A model generated the notes under the pieces. That model saw only the letters and a list, made by a program, of their open reading frames with translations, made no database searches and was not told where the DNA came from. The position numbers were made by a program, and so were the translations under genes. From a bacterium (GTDB lineage: Bacteria > Bacillota > Bacilli > Lactobacillales > Streptococcaceae), in the NCBI GenBank assembly GCA_905221215.1, contig CAJNCI010000006.1, positions 35,925 to 99,924 of the forward strand: a stretch of DNA of 64,000 bases, written 5' to 3'. Below are positions 8,144 to 15,358 of this stretch, one piece after another (within the stretch, counting starts at the first letter, position 1; every line of letters begins with the position of its first letter).

Positions 8144-9415
8144 ATGCCAGACAATCTCGCGCTTCGTATGCGCCCTAAAACCATCGACCAGGTCATCGGT
8201 CAGGAGCATCTGGTCGGACAAGGAAAAATTATCCGCCGCATGGTGGAAGCCAATCGCCTGTCCTCCATGATTCTCTACGGACCTCCAGGAATCGGCAAGA
8301 CCAGTATTGCCTCTGCCATCGCTGGAACGACCAAGTATGCCTTTCGAACTTTCAATGCGACAGTGGATAGTAAAAAACGACTGCAAGAAATCGCCGAGGA
8401 AGCAAAATTCTCTGGTGGTCTTGTCTTATTACTAGACGAGATTCATAGACTAGATAAAACCAAGCAAGACTTCCTCTTGCCTCTCTTGGAAAGTGGTCTG
8501 GTCATCATGATTGGCGCTACGACTGAAAATCCTTTCTTTTCTGTCACTCCTGCCATTCGCAGTCGCGTTCAGATTTTTGAGTTGAAACCTCTGTCTAACC
8601 AAGACGTCAAAGAGGCCCTTCAAATAGCTCTAAGTAATCCTGAGCGTGGTTTTGATTTCCCAGTGGAACTAGATGAGGATGCGCTGGATTTCATCGCAAC
8701 TTCCACAAATGGAGACCTGCGTTCTGCCTTTAACTCGCTGGATTTGGCTGTTCTCTCTACTCCCGAAAATGACAAGGGCATCCGCCATATCACTCTAGAC
8801 ATCATGGAAAATAGCCTGCAGCGGAGTTACATTACCATGGATAAGGATGGGGATGGTCACTACGACGTCCTCTCAGCCCTGCAAAAATCCATCCGTGGCT
8901 CGGATGTGGATGCCAGCCTCCATTATGCTGCCCGCTTGATTGATGCAGGTGATCTACCTAGTCTCGCGCGTCGCTTGACCGTTATAGCCTATGAAGATAT
9001 CGGCTTGGCCAATCCTGAAGCTCAGATTCACACCGTAACTGCTCTGGATGCTGCCCAGAAGATTGGTTTCCCAGAAGCCCGCATTCTTATTGCCAATGTC
9101 GTGATTGATTTGGCCCTTTCTCCAAAATCCAACTCAGCCTATGTAGCTATGGATAAGGCACTTGCTGATCTCAGAACATCAGGGCACTTGCCCATTCCGC
9201 GATACCTGCGTGATGGTCACTACAGTGGAAGCAAGGAACTGGGGAATGCCCAAGACTATCTCTATCCACACAACTATCCTGGAAATTGGGTCAAGCAAGA
9301 CTATCTACCAGAAAAAATTCGCAATCATCACTATTTCCAAGCAGAAGATACTGGTAAATATGAACGGGCTTTGGCTCAAAGAAAGGAAGCCATCGACCGT
9401 TTGCGAAAAATCTGA
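8144..9415 (+). CDS. rarA: Replication-associated recombination protein A (RarA/MgsA AAA+ ATPase)
   Basis: This 423-aa clamp-loader-related AAA+ ATPase acts at stalled replication forks and interacts with SSB. N-terminal RPKTIDQVIGQEHLVG precedes Walker A GPPGIGKTS (46-54), Walker B LLLDEIHR and the sensor/Arg-finger region GATTENPFFSVTPAIRSR. The MgsA C-terminal tetramerisation domain follows (EDIGLANPEA, FPEARI). Length is typical. The start follows GAAAGG at eight bases. It is plus-strand, unlike its left neighbours, and followed directly by the 6S RNA gene. Confidence 0.94.
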   Translation: MPDNLALRMRPKTIDQVIGQEHLVGQGKIIRRMVEANRLSSMILYGPPGIGKTSIASAIAGTTKYAFRTFNATVDSKKRLQEIAEEAKFSGGLVLLLDEIHRLDKTKQDFLLPLLESGLVIMIGATTENPFFSVTPAIRSRVQIFELKPLSNQDVKEALQIALSNPERGFDFPVELDEDALDFIATSTNGDLRSAFNSLDLAVLSTPENDKGIRHITLDIMENSLQRSYITMDKDGDGHYDVLSALQKSIRGSDVDASLHYAARLIDAGDLPSLARRLTVIAYEDIGLANPEAQIHTVTALDAAQKIGFPEARILIANVVIDLALSPKSNSAYVAMDKALADLRTSGHLPIPRYLRDGHYSGSKELGNAQDYLYPHNYPGNWVKQDYLPEKIRNHHYFQAEDTGKYERALAQRKEAIDRLRKI

Positions 9416-9444
9416 AATCCTTTTCAAAAAATTGCACTTTCCTC

Positions 9445-9472
9445 TTGATTTTTTTTGAAAAAGTGGTATCAT
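9445..9472 (+). promoter_or_regulatory. Promoter of 6S RNA
   Basis: TTGATT (9445-9450) and TATCAT (9467-9472) are spaced 16 bp apart, with TG one base upstream of the -10 (extended -10). Predicted transcription start is about 9479-9482, just before the 5' strand of the 6S closing stem. Confidence 0.6.
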
Positions 9473-9479
9473 ATAAACA

Positions 9480-9672
9480 TAGAAACGCTGTGGTGTACGA
9501 CTTCACACTTAAGTGTTGACCGACTATTTTTTGTATTATTAGGGAAACAAAAGTCTTCTAACAGCATGTAGGCCGTCTCACACGGAAACAGCTTCAGTTA
9601 GAGCGAGTTGCCCACCTGCTTAATTGCGCGGGTTCAATACAAACCGTGAAGTTTCGGCACCAATACAGCTTT
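9480..9672 (+). ncRNA. ssrS: 6S RNA (RNA polymerase-binding regulator)
   Basis: A transcript of about 185-190 nt is predicted between rarA and tRNA-Lys. Its ends pair as a 6S closing stem: GCTGT (9487-9491) with ACAGC (9665-9669), GGTG with CACC, and CTTCAC with GTGAAG. The middle can form the long rod with a central open bubble that mimics a promoter for sigmaA holoenzyme. The final GC-containing stem runs straight into TTTTTT, so the closing stem may also serve as terminator. The call rests on length, fold, T-tract and my recollection of streptococcal 6S; a covariance-model search would settle it. Confidence 0.72.
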
Positions 9673-9679
9673 TTTCTTT

Positions 9680-9752
9680 GCCTCCTTAGCTCAGCTGGCA
9701 GAGCAGCGGACTCTTAATCCGTGGGTCACAGGTTCGATCCCTGTAGGGGGCA
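9680..9752 (+). tRNA. tRNA-Lys (anticodon CTT)
   Basis: This 73-nt cloverleaf has acceptor GCCTCCT/AGGGGGC, D-arm AGCTCAGCTGGCAGAGC, anticodon loop CTCTTAA (CTT) and T-arm ACAGGTTCGATCCCTGT. The discriminator base is A and CCA is not encoded. Its last twelve bases are part of the attachment core of the integrative element that follows. Confidence 0.95.
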
Positions 9753-9753
9753 T
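9741..9753. other. attL core of the tRNA-Lys element
   Basis: CTGTAGGGGGCAT overlaps the tRNA-Lys 3' end and is identical to 20279-20291. The tRNA is regenerated intact by the insertion. Confidence 0.8.
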
Positions 9754-9798
9754 AATTTAATGCCTAAAAGCCTTATTCTAAAGGCTTTTTTTCATATC

Positions 9799-9818
9799 TG
9801 TTCTACTTTTGTTCTACC
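9799..9818. repeat. Left copy of a 20-bp direct repeat (candidate integrase arm site)
   Basis: TGTTCTACTTTTGTTCTACC is identical in sequence and orientation to 20168-20187 near the other end of the element. It contains TTCTAC twice, 11 bp apart, as expected of an arm-type site bound by the integrase N-terminal domain. The left copy overlaps the 3' end of the integrase gene. Confidence 0.6.
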
Positions 9819-10945
9819 AACTGATACTCACTTAAAAGGTTTCGAATAATCTGATGTTCTTTTTCTTTCTTTTCCTTTAAAAGATGACCATATGTTTCTG
9901 TTACCTGTTTTATATTTTTGTGACCCATTACATGAGCAACAACCCATATATCAATTCCTTTAGCAAGCAACATACTAGCATAAGTATGTCTAATACCCGT
10001 GGCTGTTAAATTATATGGAGAAATTTCTAGTTTTTTTAGTAGTGATTGTAAACTTTGATTTACTGCATTATTACTAGGAACTCCATACACAACATCATAG
10101 AAAAGAAATTTTTCTTTTTCCTTAATACCGTTATTCTTATAGACAAGCTTTTGTTCTTTCTTTAATAACTTCAAAACATCAGATGTTTCTTCATCTATAG
10201 GTACATCTCGAACAGATGTATCCGTTTTGGGCGGTCTCCATTTATAATTATAGTACCGCCTATAAGTGTGGATGACTTGATTTTCAAAATCAATACAATC
10301 CCAAGTTAAACCTAAAATCTCTCCGAAACGCATCCCTGTTTTAAAGGAAACAAACAAAAGATAAGGAATCACAGATTTACTGTAATTAAGATGACTTTTT
10401 AAATGAACTAAAATCTTATAATAGTCTTCAATATTATCAATATATTTTTCGTCTGTTGTCTTGCTTTTCTTCATCCCTGAAATAATCGCACCATCAGTAA
10501 AATCAACTATATCTAATTGGTCACGTTGAGCAAACTGAATGACTTTTCGGATTTCTGAGTTTAGTCGTGCTACAGTATCTTTTGTAACCCTCTCAGCATA
10601 CGAATTTAAAGCTCGTTGATATTGACTAAAACGAATAGAAGTTGCCGATCTATCTTGAAAAAGTTCCTTTATCAAGTCCCCTCTCTTCATATGCTTAAAA
10701 AGCGTTGATTCACTTTTTCCAAGTGGTCTTACAACAACATCAAACCACTCTTCCCATAACTCATATAAACTAGCTTGCGAATTAATTTTTGCACCTGACA
10801 TCAACTTCAATTCGATAGCTAAAGCTTCTTTTTCTGCTTCCTTCTTCGTTCGGAAACCACCTTTTGATGCAACAAGTTTTTTGTCACTATCTACAATTCT
10901 ATAATCCCATGTACCACCTTTTGTACGTTGTCTAAAAGTTGCCAA
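9803..10945 (-). CDS. Tyrosine recombinase / integrase
   Basis: This 380-aa phage/ICE-type integrase catalyses element insertion and excision at tRNA-Lys. The N-terminal arm-binding domain (FRQRTKGGTWDYRI, about 4-50) is followed by a SAM-like core-binding domain (about 55-165) and the catalytic domain. Catalytic residues visible are Arg206 (TGMRFGE), Lys240 (PPKTDT), Arg319 (TATGIRHTYAS), His342 (GHKNI) and Tyr352 (ETYGHLL). The histidine normally three residues before the second Arg is Thr316 here, a substitution to note. The gene reads toward attL, ends 50 bases from the att core, and is followed by a hairpin near 9766-9790 (AAAAGCC/GGCTTTTT). Confidence 0.93.
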   Translation of the reverse strand: MATFRQRTKGGTWDYRIVDSDKKLVASKGGFRTKKEAEKEALAIELKLMSGAKINSQASLYELWEEWFDVVVRPLGKSESTLFKHMKRGDLIKELFQDRSATSIRFSQYQRALNSYAERVTKDTVARLNSEIRKVIQFAQRDQLDIVDFTDGAIISGMKKSKTTDEKYIDNIEDYYKILVHLKSHLNYSKSVIPYLLFVSFKTGMRFGEILGLTWDCIDFENQVIHTYRRYYNYKWRPPKTDTSVRDVPIDEETSDVLKLLKKEQKLVYKNNGIKEKEKFLFYDVVYGVPSNNAVNQSLQSLLKKLEISPYNLTATGIRHTYASMLLAKGIDIWVVAHVMGHKNIKQVTETYGHLLKEKKEKEHQIIRNLLSEYQLVEQK

Positions 10946-10989
10946 TAGTTACCTCTTTCATTAGATAACCAAGGTTTTTGCCAAGGCTA

Positions 10990-11331
10990 TTATATCATAA
11001 TTTCTCTAAAGTTTTCTTCAAACCATTGTTTTGTTTTACTCGCCAAAAAGAAATAGCGTCCACCTTGGTTCTCAGGATATTTAACAAACCCATTTGGATT
11101 TAATTCAACATCAATTTCTCTACGGATTTTTGGGTTATACAATACATTATCAAGTAACCACGGTCTTGAAACTGATAAAAGTTGTAGAACATCAGATAAG
11201 GTCATATACCTACCTTGAGAAGAGTTATGTTGTAAATTATCATATTCTTTTCTATCAACGATAATTTTATCTTCTGGCAATTGTATCTCTATATTGATTA
11301 AATCAACAGTAATTTTATTTATCTCAGTCAT
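10990..11331 (-). CDS. DUF771 family protein, candidate excisionase/directionality factor
   Basis: This 113-aa protein resembles DUF771 (IVDRKEYDNLQ, YMTLSDVLQLLSVSRPWLLD, GGRYFFLASKTKQWFEENF), a family common beside integrases in Gram-positive phages and mobile elements. The middle region looks like a winged-helix/MerR-like DNA-binding segment. By position between integrase and relaxase it is a candidate recombination directionality factor, which is inference. The open frame extends upstream to 11400, but AAGGAG lies eight bases before the ATG at 11329-11331, giving MTEINKITVDL as the start. Confidence 0.7.
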   Translation of the reverse strand: MTEINKITVDLINIEIQLPEDKIIVDRKEYDNLQHNSSQGRYMTLSDVLQLLSVSRPWLLDNVLYNPKIRREIDVELNPNGFVKYPENQGGRYFFLASKTKQWFEENFREIMI

Positions 11332-11406
11332 AGAAAATTCTCCTTTTTTATGAGACAATAGTATAGAGATGGTGAAAATCATCCCTATACTATTTTTCAC
11401 GCAATA

Positions 11407-12639
11407 TTACTCTTTATTTTTAGGTCGTTTCGGAGTAATATTGTTTTTTTGATAGAATAAATTAAAACTATCTTCAAAATACTCTTTATAATTTAATTGA
11501 GAGAGCTCTGAACCAAATTTGTTAATCCATAGCTCAACATCTTGGTTTGGTAGGTAGTTCCACTCATACTCTTGAATTAGCCTAATGATAAAGTGATTAC
11601 GGGCTTGCGTACCCCAAATTTCCTCAATTTTCTTTAGAAGTGGATAAAATCCGCTACCTTTTAACAAATAAGAAATGGTTGCTAATAAATCATTATTTCG
11701 AGAGTTTAAGGATTCAAGCTCTGGGAAGCTACCAAATCCTTTAAGTAAATCACTAGTGAATGGCAACAGTTGACCAGTCTTGGTGTCATGAAAACAATAC
11801 TTGTCAATCATTTTATTAACAATGAGCTTGCTCAAATCTTGAGGGCTATCAATATCAAGAAGTAAGGCTAGTATTTGATTGCTATAAGTTCCTTTGTAAG
11901 AAGCTTCCATACGGACCCAAGAATTGCAATACTTAGTTAAGTGCATATAGCGACCTTGATTGTCTAATTGTTCCTGATACTTGTTATAGATCCGCAACAG
12001 AGCATTTACATTCTTTTTCTTGCTACCAATATATATCGTTTGCGCCTGACCATTTACTTCTTGAGCGCTAATGTTAGAAACATTTTTACGTCCCTTGTGA
12101 TTGGTAATGATATATCGCTTACCTTTCATACTTTGGTAAAGCTCACTGACAGACATTGGATAATTAAAGTAATCAACAGCAAGGTCAATACGAGAGAGGC
12201 GCAAGTCATAATAGTCAGCGTACAGCAGTTGTGCTATATTGTGAACGTCAATTGCTTCACTATAATAGTCTTGATAGGAGGCTTTATAGTGAGACAAAGC
12301 CGATGCAGAAAATTTCAGGATAATTCCCATAGTAAAATTAGTTTGATGCCAAGCAATCGCAAAGTAATAAGGGAGATTCTGAAAGGTAAAGCCGTCAGTA
12401 TAGCCTGCTGGTGAGGTTTTCAGTGGAATATAATCTCCAAATAGAACTGGGAGGGATAGCTTTTCTGCTACTGTTTCAGATAGAGATAAAGCAATTTGAT
12501 GCCAATTATCTGGATATTCTCCTACAGTATCTTCTGTCGGTTTGATGACAAACGTAGCTTCATCGATACTAGTCATGATGACTGGCTTGCGGTTATTGTT
12601 TTTTTGAAGATACTCTTCAATTTCATTTTTATAAGACAT
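11407..12639 (-). CDS. Rep_trans-type replication initiator / MobT-like relaxase
   Basis: This 410-aa protein belongs to the replication initiation factor (Rep_trans) family, used as rolling-circle initiators by plasmids and as MobT relaxases by Tn916/ICEBs1-like elements. Visible motifs are LSRIDLAVDYF (about 148-158), IYIGSKKKN followed by LLRIYNKYQEQ with candidate nucleophile Tyr218, and SWVRMEASYKG (Arg243, Glu245). It starts after AAGGAGATT. The upstream intergenic region to the FtsK-like gene carries an oriT-like inverted repeat, the same arrangement as in Tn916 (coupling ATPase, oriT, relaxase). Confidence 0.88.
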   Translation of the reverse strand: MSYKNEIEEYLQKNNNRKPVIMTSIDEATFVIKPTEDTVGEYPDNWHQIALSLSETVAEKLSLPVLFGDYIPLKTSPAGYTDGFTFQNLPYYFAIAWHQTNFTMGIILKFSASALSHYKASYQDYYSEAIDVHNIAQLLYADYYDLRLSRIDLAVDYFNYPMSVSELYQSMKGKRYIITNHKGRKNVSNISAQEVNGQAQTIYIGSKKKNVNALLRIYNKYQEQLDNQGRYMHLTKYCNSWVRMEASYKGTYSNQILALLLDIDSPQDLSKLIVNKMIDKYCFHDTKTGQLLPFTSDLLKGFGSFPELESLNSRNNDLLATISYLLKGSGFYPLLKKIEEIWGTQARNHFIIRLIQEYEWNYLPNQDVELWINKFGSELSQLNYKEYFEDSFNLFYQKNNITPKRPKNKE

Positions 12640-12950
12640 AATCTCCTTCTTTCAGTTCGCCTAATAAGTGAAAATTAACAAGGCGGTGGATTATTTTTGT
12701 TAACTATTACTTGAGTAGCGAAATTTCTATATTTTAATTATTCCACTATTTCAAGGAATAAGCACCCTAAGTTTTATCAAGTACGAAAAGACTTGATTTG
12801 AGAGCTTTTTAAAGTAGAGAGAAGTTCTTTCCCTAAAGTGGGATTTCTAAAGCAAAGAATTTAGGTGACAATGGAACGGGGGTTATTACATATCCCCCTA
12901 CTGCTCGGCAGAGCCGAGCGAGGCAGTAAGACATTCTGCTTCGCCACGGG
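12640..12950. other. Intergenic region between FtsK-like ATPase and relaxase, oriT candidate at 12877-12919
   Basis: GGGGG (12878-12882) and CCCCC (12894-12898) form an inverted repeat around an AT-rich 11-base centre. On the minus strand it reads AGGGGGATATGTAATAACCC, reminiscent of the GC-run inverted repeat at the ICEBs1/Tn916 nic site. It is followed by a perfect hairpin GCTCGGC-AGA-GCCGAGC (12903-12919). The rest of the 311 bases is AT-rich with no open frame of note. Position upstream of the relaxase supports oriT. Confidence 0.55.
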
Positions 12951-13685
12951 CTACTCAGAGTCAACTGCCTCACTACTCTTATACATACCCTCTAAAATCT
13001 TGCTCTGAACTTTAGCTACATTATAAATCGGAACAACTATTTCTTTAGTTGCTTCTCCAGAACTAATGAGATATCCCCTACCTCTAGAATGTTTACGATT
13101 TACTACATCTTTCTCATCGCTTATTAACATATTTAATACTTCTTTACTGAATGACCCAAGAAGTAGAATATTATGTATATTTTCTCTCGACTTACCAAAA
13201 TATTCCGCATCTGGTCTTTGCTGACTAATCCAAACATGAATATTAAAAGATCTACCAAGCATCAAAATCCTTGAAAGTTGTCTAATCCTAGTATCACGTT
13301 CCTTCTTTTCTAGCATCGTAAAATACGCACTCATCTCATCAATAAAACATATGATTAGACTTCTACTTTCATCTTGTCCAGATTGCCTGTTTTTCAGCAA
13401 AGTATCAGATACAAAATCAAAGAACAATCCTACTCTTTCAAATCTATAAAAATGCTCCTGATTCTCAAGAAATGAAAACTCTAAATCTCCTTTGAAGTCT
13501 GCGACAACTAATTTTGCAGAGCTCAAAACTGCTTTTGCAAGTAGTAACTGACTTGCATATGTCTTACCGCTTCCACTCGAACCAAAAATTGCTAAATGTG
13601 GTTTTTTTACATCTATTGGGAGAGGAAAGTGAATTCCTCTCTTCAATAACTCAGCATCTAGTACAGCATTAATTACTGAAATCAC
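12951..13685 (-). CDS. Short FtsK/SpoIIIE-like DNA translocase (coupling protein ATPase domain)
   Basis: This 244-aa ATPase has Walker A GSSGSGKT (35-42), Walker B LIICFIDEM (Asp116-Glu117) and the FtsK-type motif HVWISQQRPDAEYF. It corresponds to the motor domain of TcpA/ConQ-type coupling proteins, which bring the relaxase-DNA complex to a conjugation channel. These are usually over 400 aa with an N-terminal membrane domain. No membrane segment is present here; the overlapping upstream gene (13669-14319) encodes one. The gene starts inside the end of that ORF (17-nt overlap), so the two are translationally coupled. Confidence 0.82.
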   Translation of the reverse strand: MISVINAVLDAELLKRGIHFPLPIDVKKPHLAIFGSSGSGKTYASQLLLAKAVLSSAKLVVADFKGDLEFSFLENQEHFYRFERVGLFFDFVSDTLLKNRQSGQDESRSLIICFIDEMSAYFTMLEKKERDTRIRQLSRILMLGRSFNIHVWISQQRPDAEYFGKSRENIHNILLLGSFSKEVLNMLISDEKDVVNRKHSRGRGYLISSGEATKEIVVPIYNVAKVQSKILEGMYKSSEAVDSE

Positions 13686-14319
13686 TATCCTCTACCTGCA
13701 CTATTTTTTCTTGTTTAGCTTTATATACATCTAATTCTTTCTTGAAAGAACTAGCTTCATTCCCATTAACAGCAAGCAAAAAGCGTATAAATAGATAGTT
13801 CACGTTATTATACTCGGCTACTGCTACTGATTGACACGAAAAGCTTTCAGCGTTTGTTGATGTCATAGCATGATTTTCAAGAAACTCTGATAAATAAATA
13901 TTTATTTGAGCTTCAACTTCATTAGAGTTGAAGTCTTTTACATTTGAATCTGTCACACACACTACTTCAATAATTTTTGCAGTTTTTTTCTTGCTCGCTC
14001 GAACTGCTTGCCATTTTTGAAAAAGATAACGATTTTTAGAGTCTGAATCCAATCTACTTACAATTTGTTTGAAACACAGAGAGAGTTTGCTATTATCATA
14101 GTAAACTTCTTCTCGTTTTGTATTCAAACCAACCCACACAGCAAACGGTAACGCTATAAGCAGTAAAACAACCATTTTTAATAAAAGATCCAAAATAGTT
14201 GGTAAAGCATAAATAAAGCTAATCAATAAAGCTAACGACACAAGAATTAGTAAAAACTTCTCTAACTCTGTACGTTTTTTGAAATAATCTATTGCTACTC
14301 TATACTTGTTTTTAAACAT
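13669..14319 (-). CDS. Two-helix membrane protein, probable membrane partner of the FtsK-like ATPase
   Basis: This 216-aa protein has two adjacent membrane helices (about 21-42 and 44-67) and a soluble domain of about 150 residues after a basic linker. No family was recognised with confidence. Its topology and size fit the N-terminal membrane region missing from the short FtsK-like protein encoded immediately downstream and overlapping by 17 nt. A split coupling protein is therefore inferred. Codon use is AT-rich like its neighbours. Start ATG at 14317-14319 is eleven bases beyond the stop of the upstream 98-aa gene. Confidence 0.65.
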   Translation of the reverse strand: MFKNKYRVAIDYFKKRTELEKFLLILVSLALLISFIYALPTILDLLLKMVVLLLIALPFAVWVGLNTKREEVYYDNSKLSLCFKQIVSRLDSDSKNRYLFQKWQAVRASKKKTAKIIEVVCVTDSNVKDFNSNEVEAQINIYLSEFLENHAMTSTNAESFSCQSVAVAEYNNVNYLFIRFLLAVNGNEASSFKKELDVYKAKQEKIVQVEDSDFSN

Positions 14320-14329
14320 ATTAAGTACC

Positions 14330-14626
14330 TCAGCTGGCTTGAGAGACTTTTACAGAGTCTGCTTTAATTGATAAAGAAGCACTATTCCCTGAAATATACG
14401 AGCTAATTGTAGTATTTGAAAGTGTTAATGTAACTACACTATCTAAATACTTTATAAAGTCGCTAGCATTTACATTCATAACTTTAATTGAATGTGTTGT
14501 AAACCTTCCATTTGCTGTCCGGCTCCCAATCTGGAAAGTCGCACCAACTACAACAGCTGTCTCAAAATCTTTACTATCTGAGACACCAAGTAGTAAACCT
14601 GCCGTCTGTAATGTTAAACAATTCAT
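14330..14626 (-). CDS. Hypothetical protein (98 aa) of the mobile element
   Basis: This small protein is rich in Ser, Thr, Val and Ala (MNCLTLQTAGLLLGVSD... ending KVSQAS), without membrane segment, cysteine cluster or nucleic-acid motif. Its alternating hydrophobic pattern suggests a beta-rich fold. It is first in the minus-strand run towards the membrane protein, FtsK-like ATPase and relaxase. In Tn916-type elements the comparable position holds small DUF961-type proteins, but no similarity is visible. Function is not assigned. Confidence 0.55.
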   Translation of the reverse strand: MNCLTLQTAGLLLGVSDSKDFETAVVVGATFQIGSRTANGRFTTHSIKVMNVNASDFIKYLDSVVTLTLSNTTISSYISGNSASLSIKADSVKVSQAS

Positions 14627-14654
14627 GATTGTTCTCGTTTCTATCTCTATCCAT

Positions 14655-15330
14655 CAACATTTCTACTAATATATGTAGAGAATCACATAGTAGTGAAAAT
14701 AGCGAAATTACATACCTCTTCTACTTCATATTAATCACATCCTTTCTATAAATTTTGAAAACACTAAATGTATTTTACAAGTTCATTTTAACCCAAAACA
14801 AAAACGTAATTCAGTAAAATAAAAATTTATTCATATAAAAATACTTCTCTTATTTTACATTGCATCCAATTCAGGTTATGTTATAATCAAAACATTCTAT
14901 TATATAGAAGCATGTATTAGTGAAATTATATAGCTCTTCTACCTCATATTAATCACATCCTTTTTATAAAACTTTAAAAACACTAAATGTTTTTTATAAG
15001 CTTATTTTAACTCAAAACAAGAACGTGATTCGGTAAAATAAAAATTTATTTATATAAAAATACTTCTCTTATTTTACATTGAATCCAATTCAGATTATGT
15101 TATAATCAAAACATTCTATTATATAGAAGCACGTGTTAGTGAAATTATATAGATCTTCTACTTCATATCAACCACATCCTCTTTACTATAGATTTTGTAA
15201 AACACCAAATGTATTTTGTTAGCTTATTTTAACTCAAAACAAGAACGTGATTCGGTAAAATAAAAATTTATTTATATAAAAATACTTCTCTTATTTTACA
15301 TTGAATCCAATTCAGATTATGTTATAATAA
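14655..15330 (+). repeat. Three tandem 219-222 bp repeats, each carrying a promoter
   Basis: Three imperfect copies lie head to tail (about 14655-14890, 14891-15109, 15110-15330). Shared landmarks are a CTTCTAC-CATAT-ACATCC block, AACGTGATTCGGTAAAATAA, a 9-bp inverted repeat GTAAAATAA/TTATTTTAC, and a promoter at the right end of each copy. Copies 2 and 3 are nearly identical in their last 110 bp; copy 1 has diverged more. No open frame spans them. The whole 730-base gap between the 98-aa gene and the 405-aa gene is made of this array plus a short divergent upstream region. Confidence 0.85.
14860..15328 (+). promoter_or_regulatory. Three serial promoters upstream of the unknown cargo gene
   Basis: Each repeat ends in a 16-bp-spaced promoter with extended -10 (TGT before TATAAT): TTGCAT 14860-14865/TATAAT 14882-14887; TTGAAT 15079-15084/TATAAT 15101-15106; TTGAAT 15301-15306/TATAAT 15323-15328. 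The last lies 30 bases before the ATG of the 405-aa gene. The 9-bp inverted repeat ends just before each -35 and could be an operator. Confidence 0.7.
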
Positions 15331-15358
15331 GCAAAATAATAAACAAGGAGTATCGGTC

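Noticed and set aside
14655..15330. CRISPR array
   Set aside because: The units are about 220 bp, tandem without unique spacers, and contain promoters; there are no cas genes nearby.
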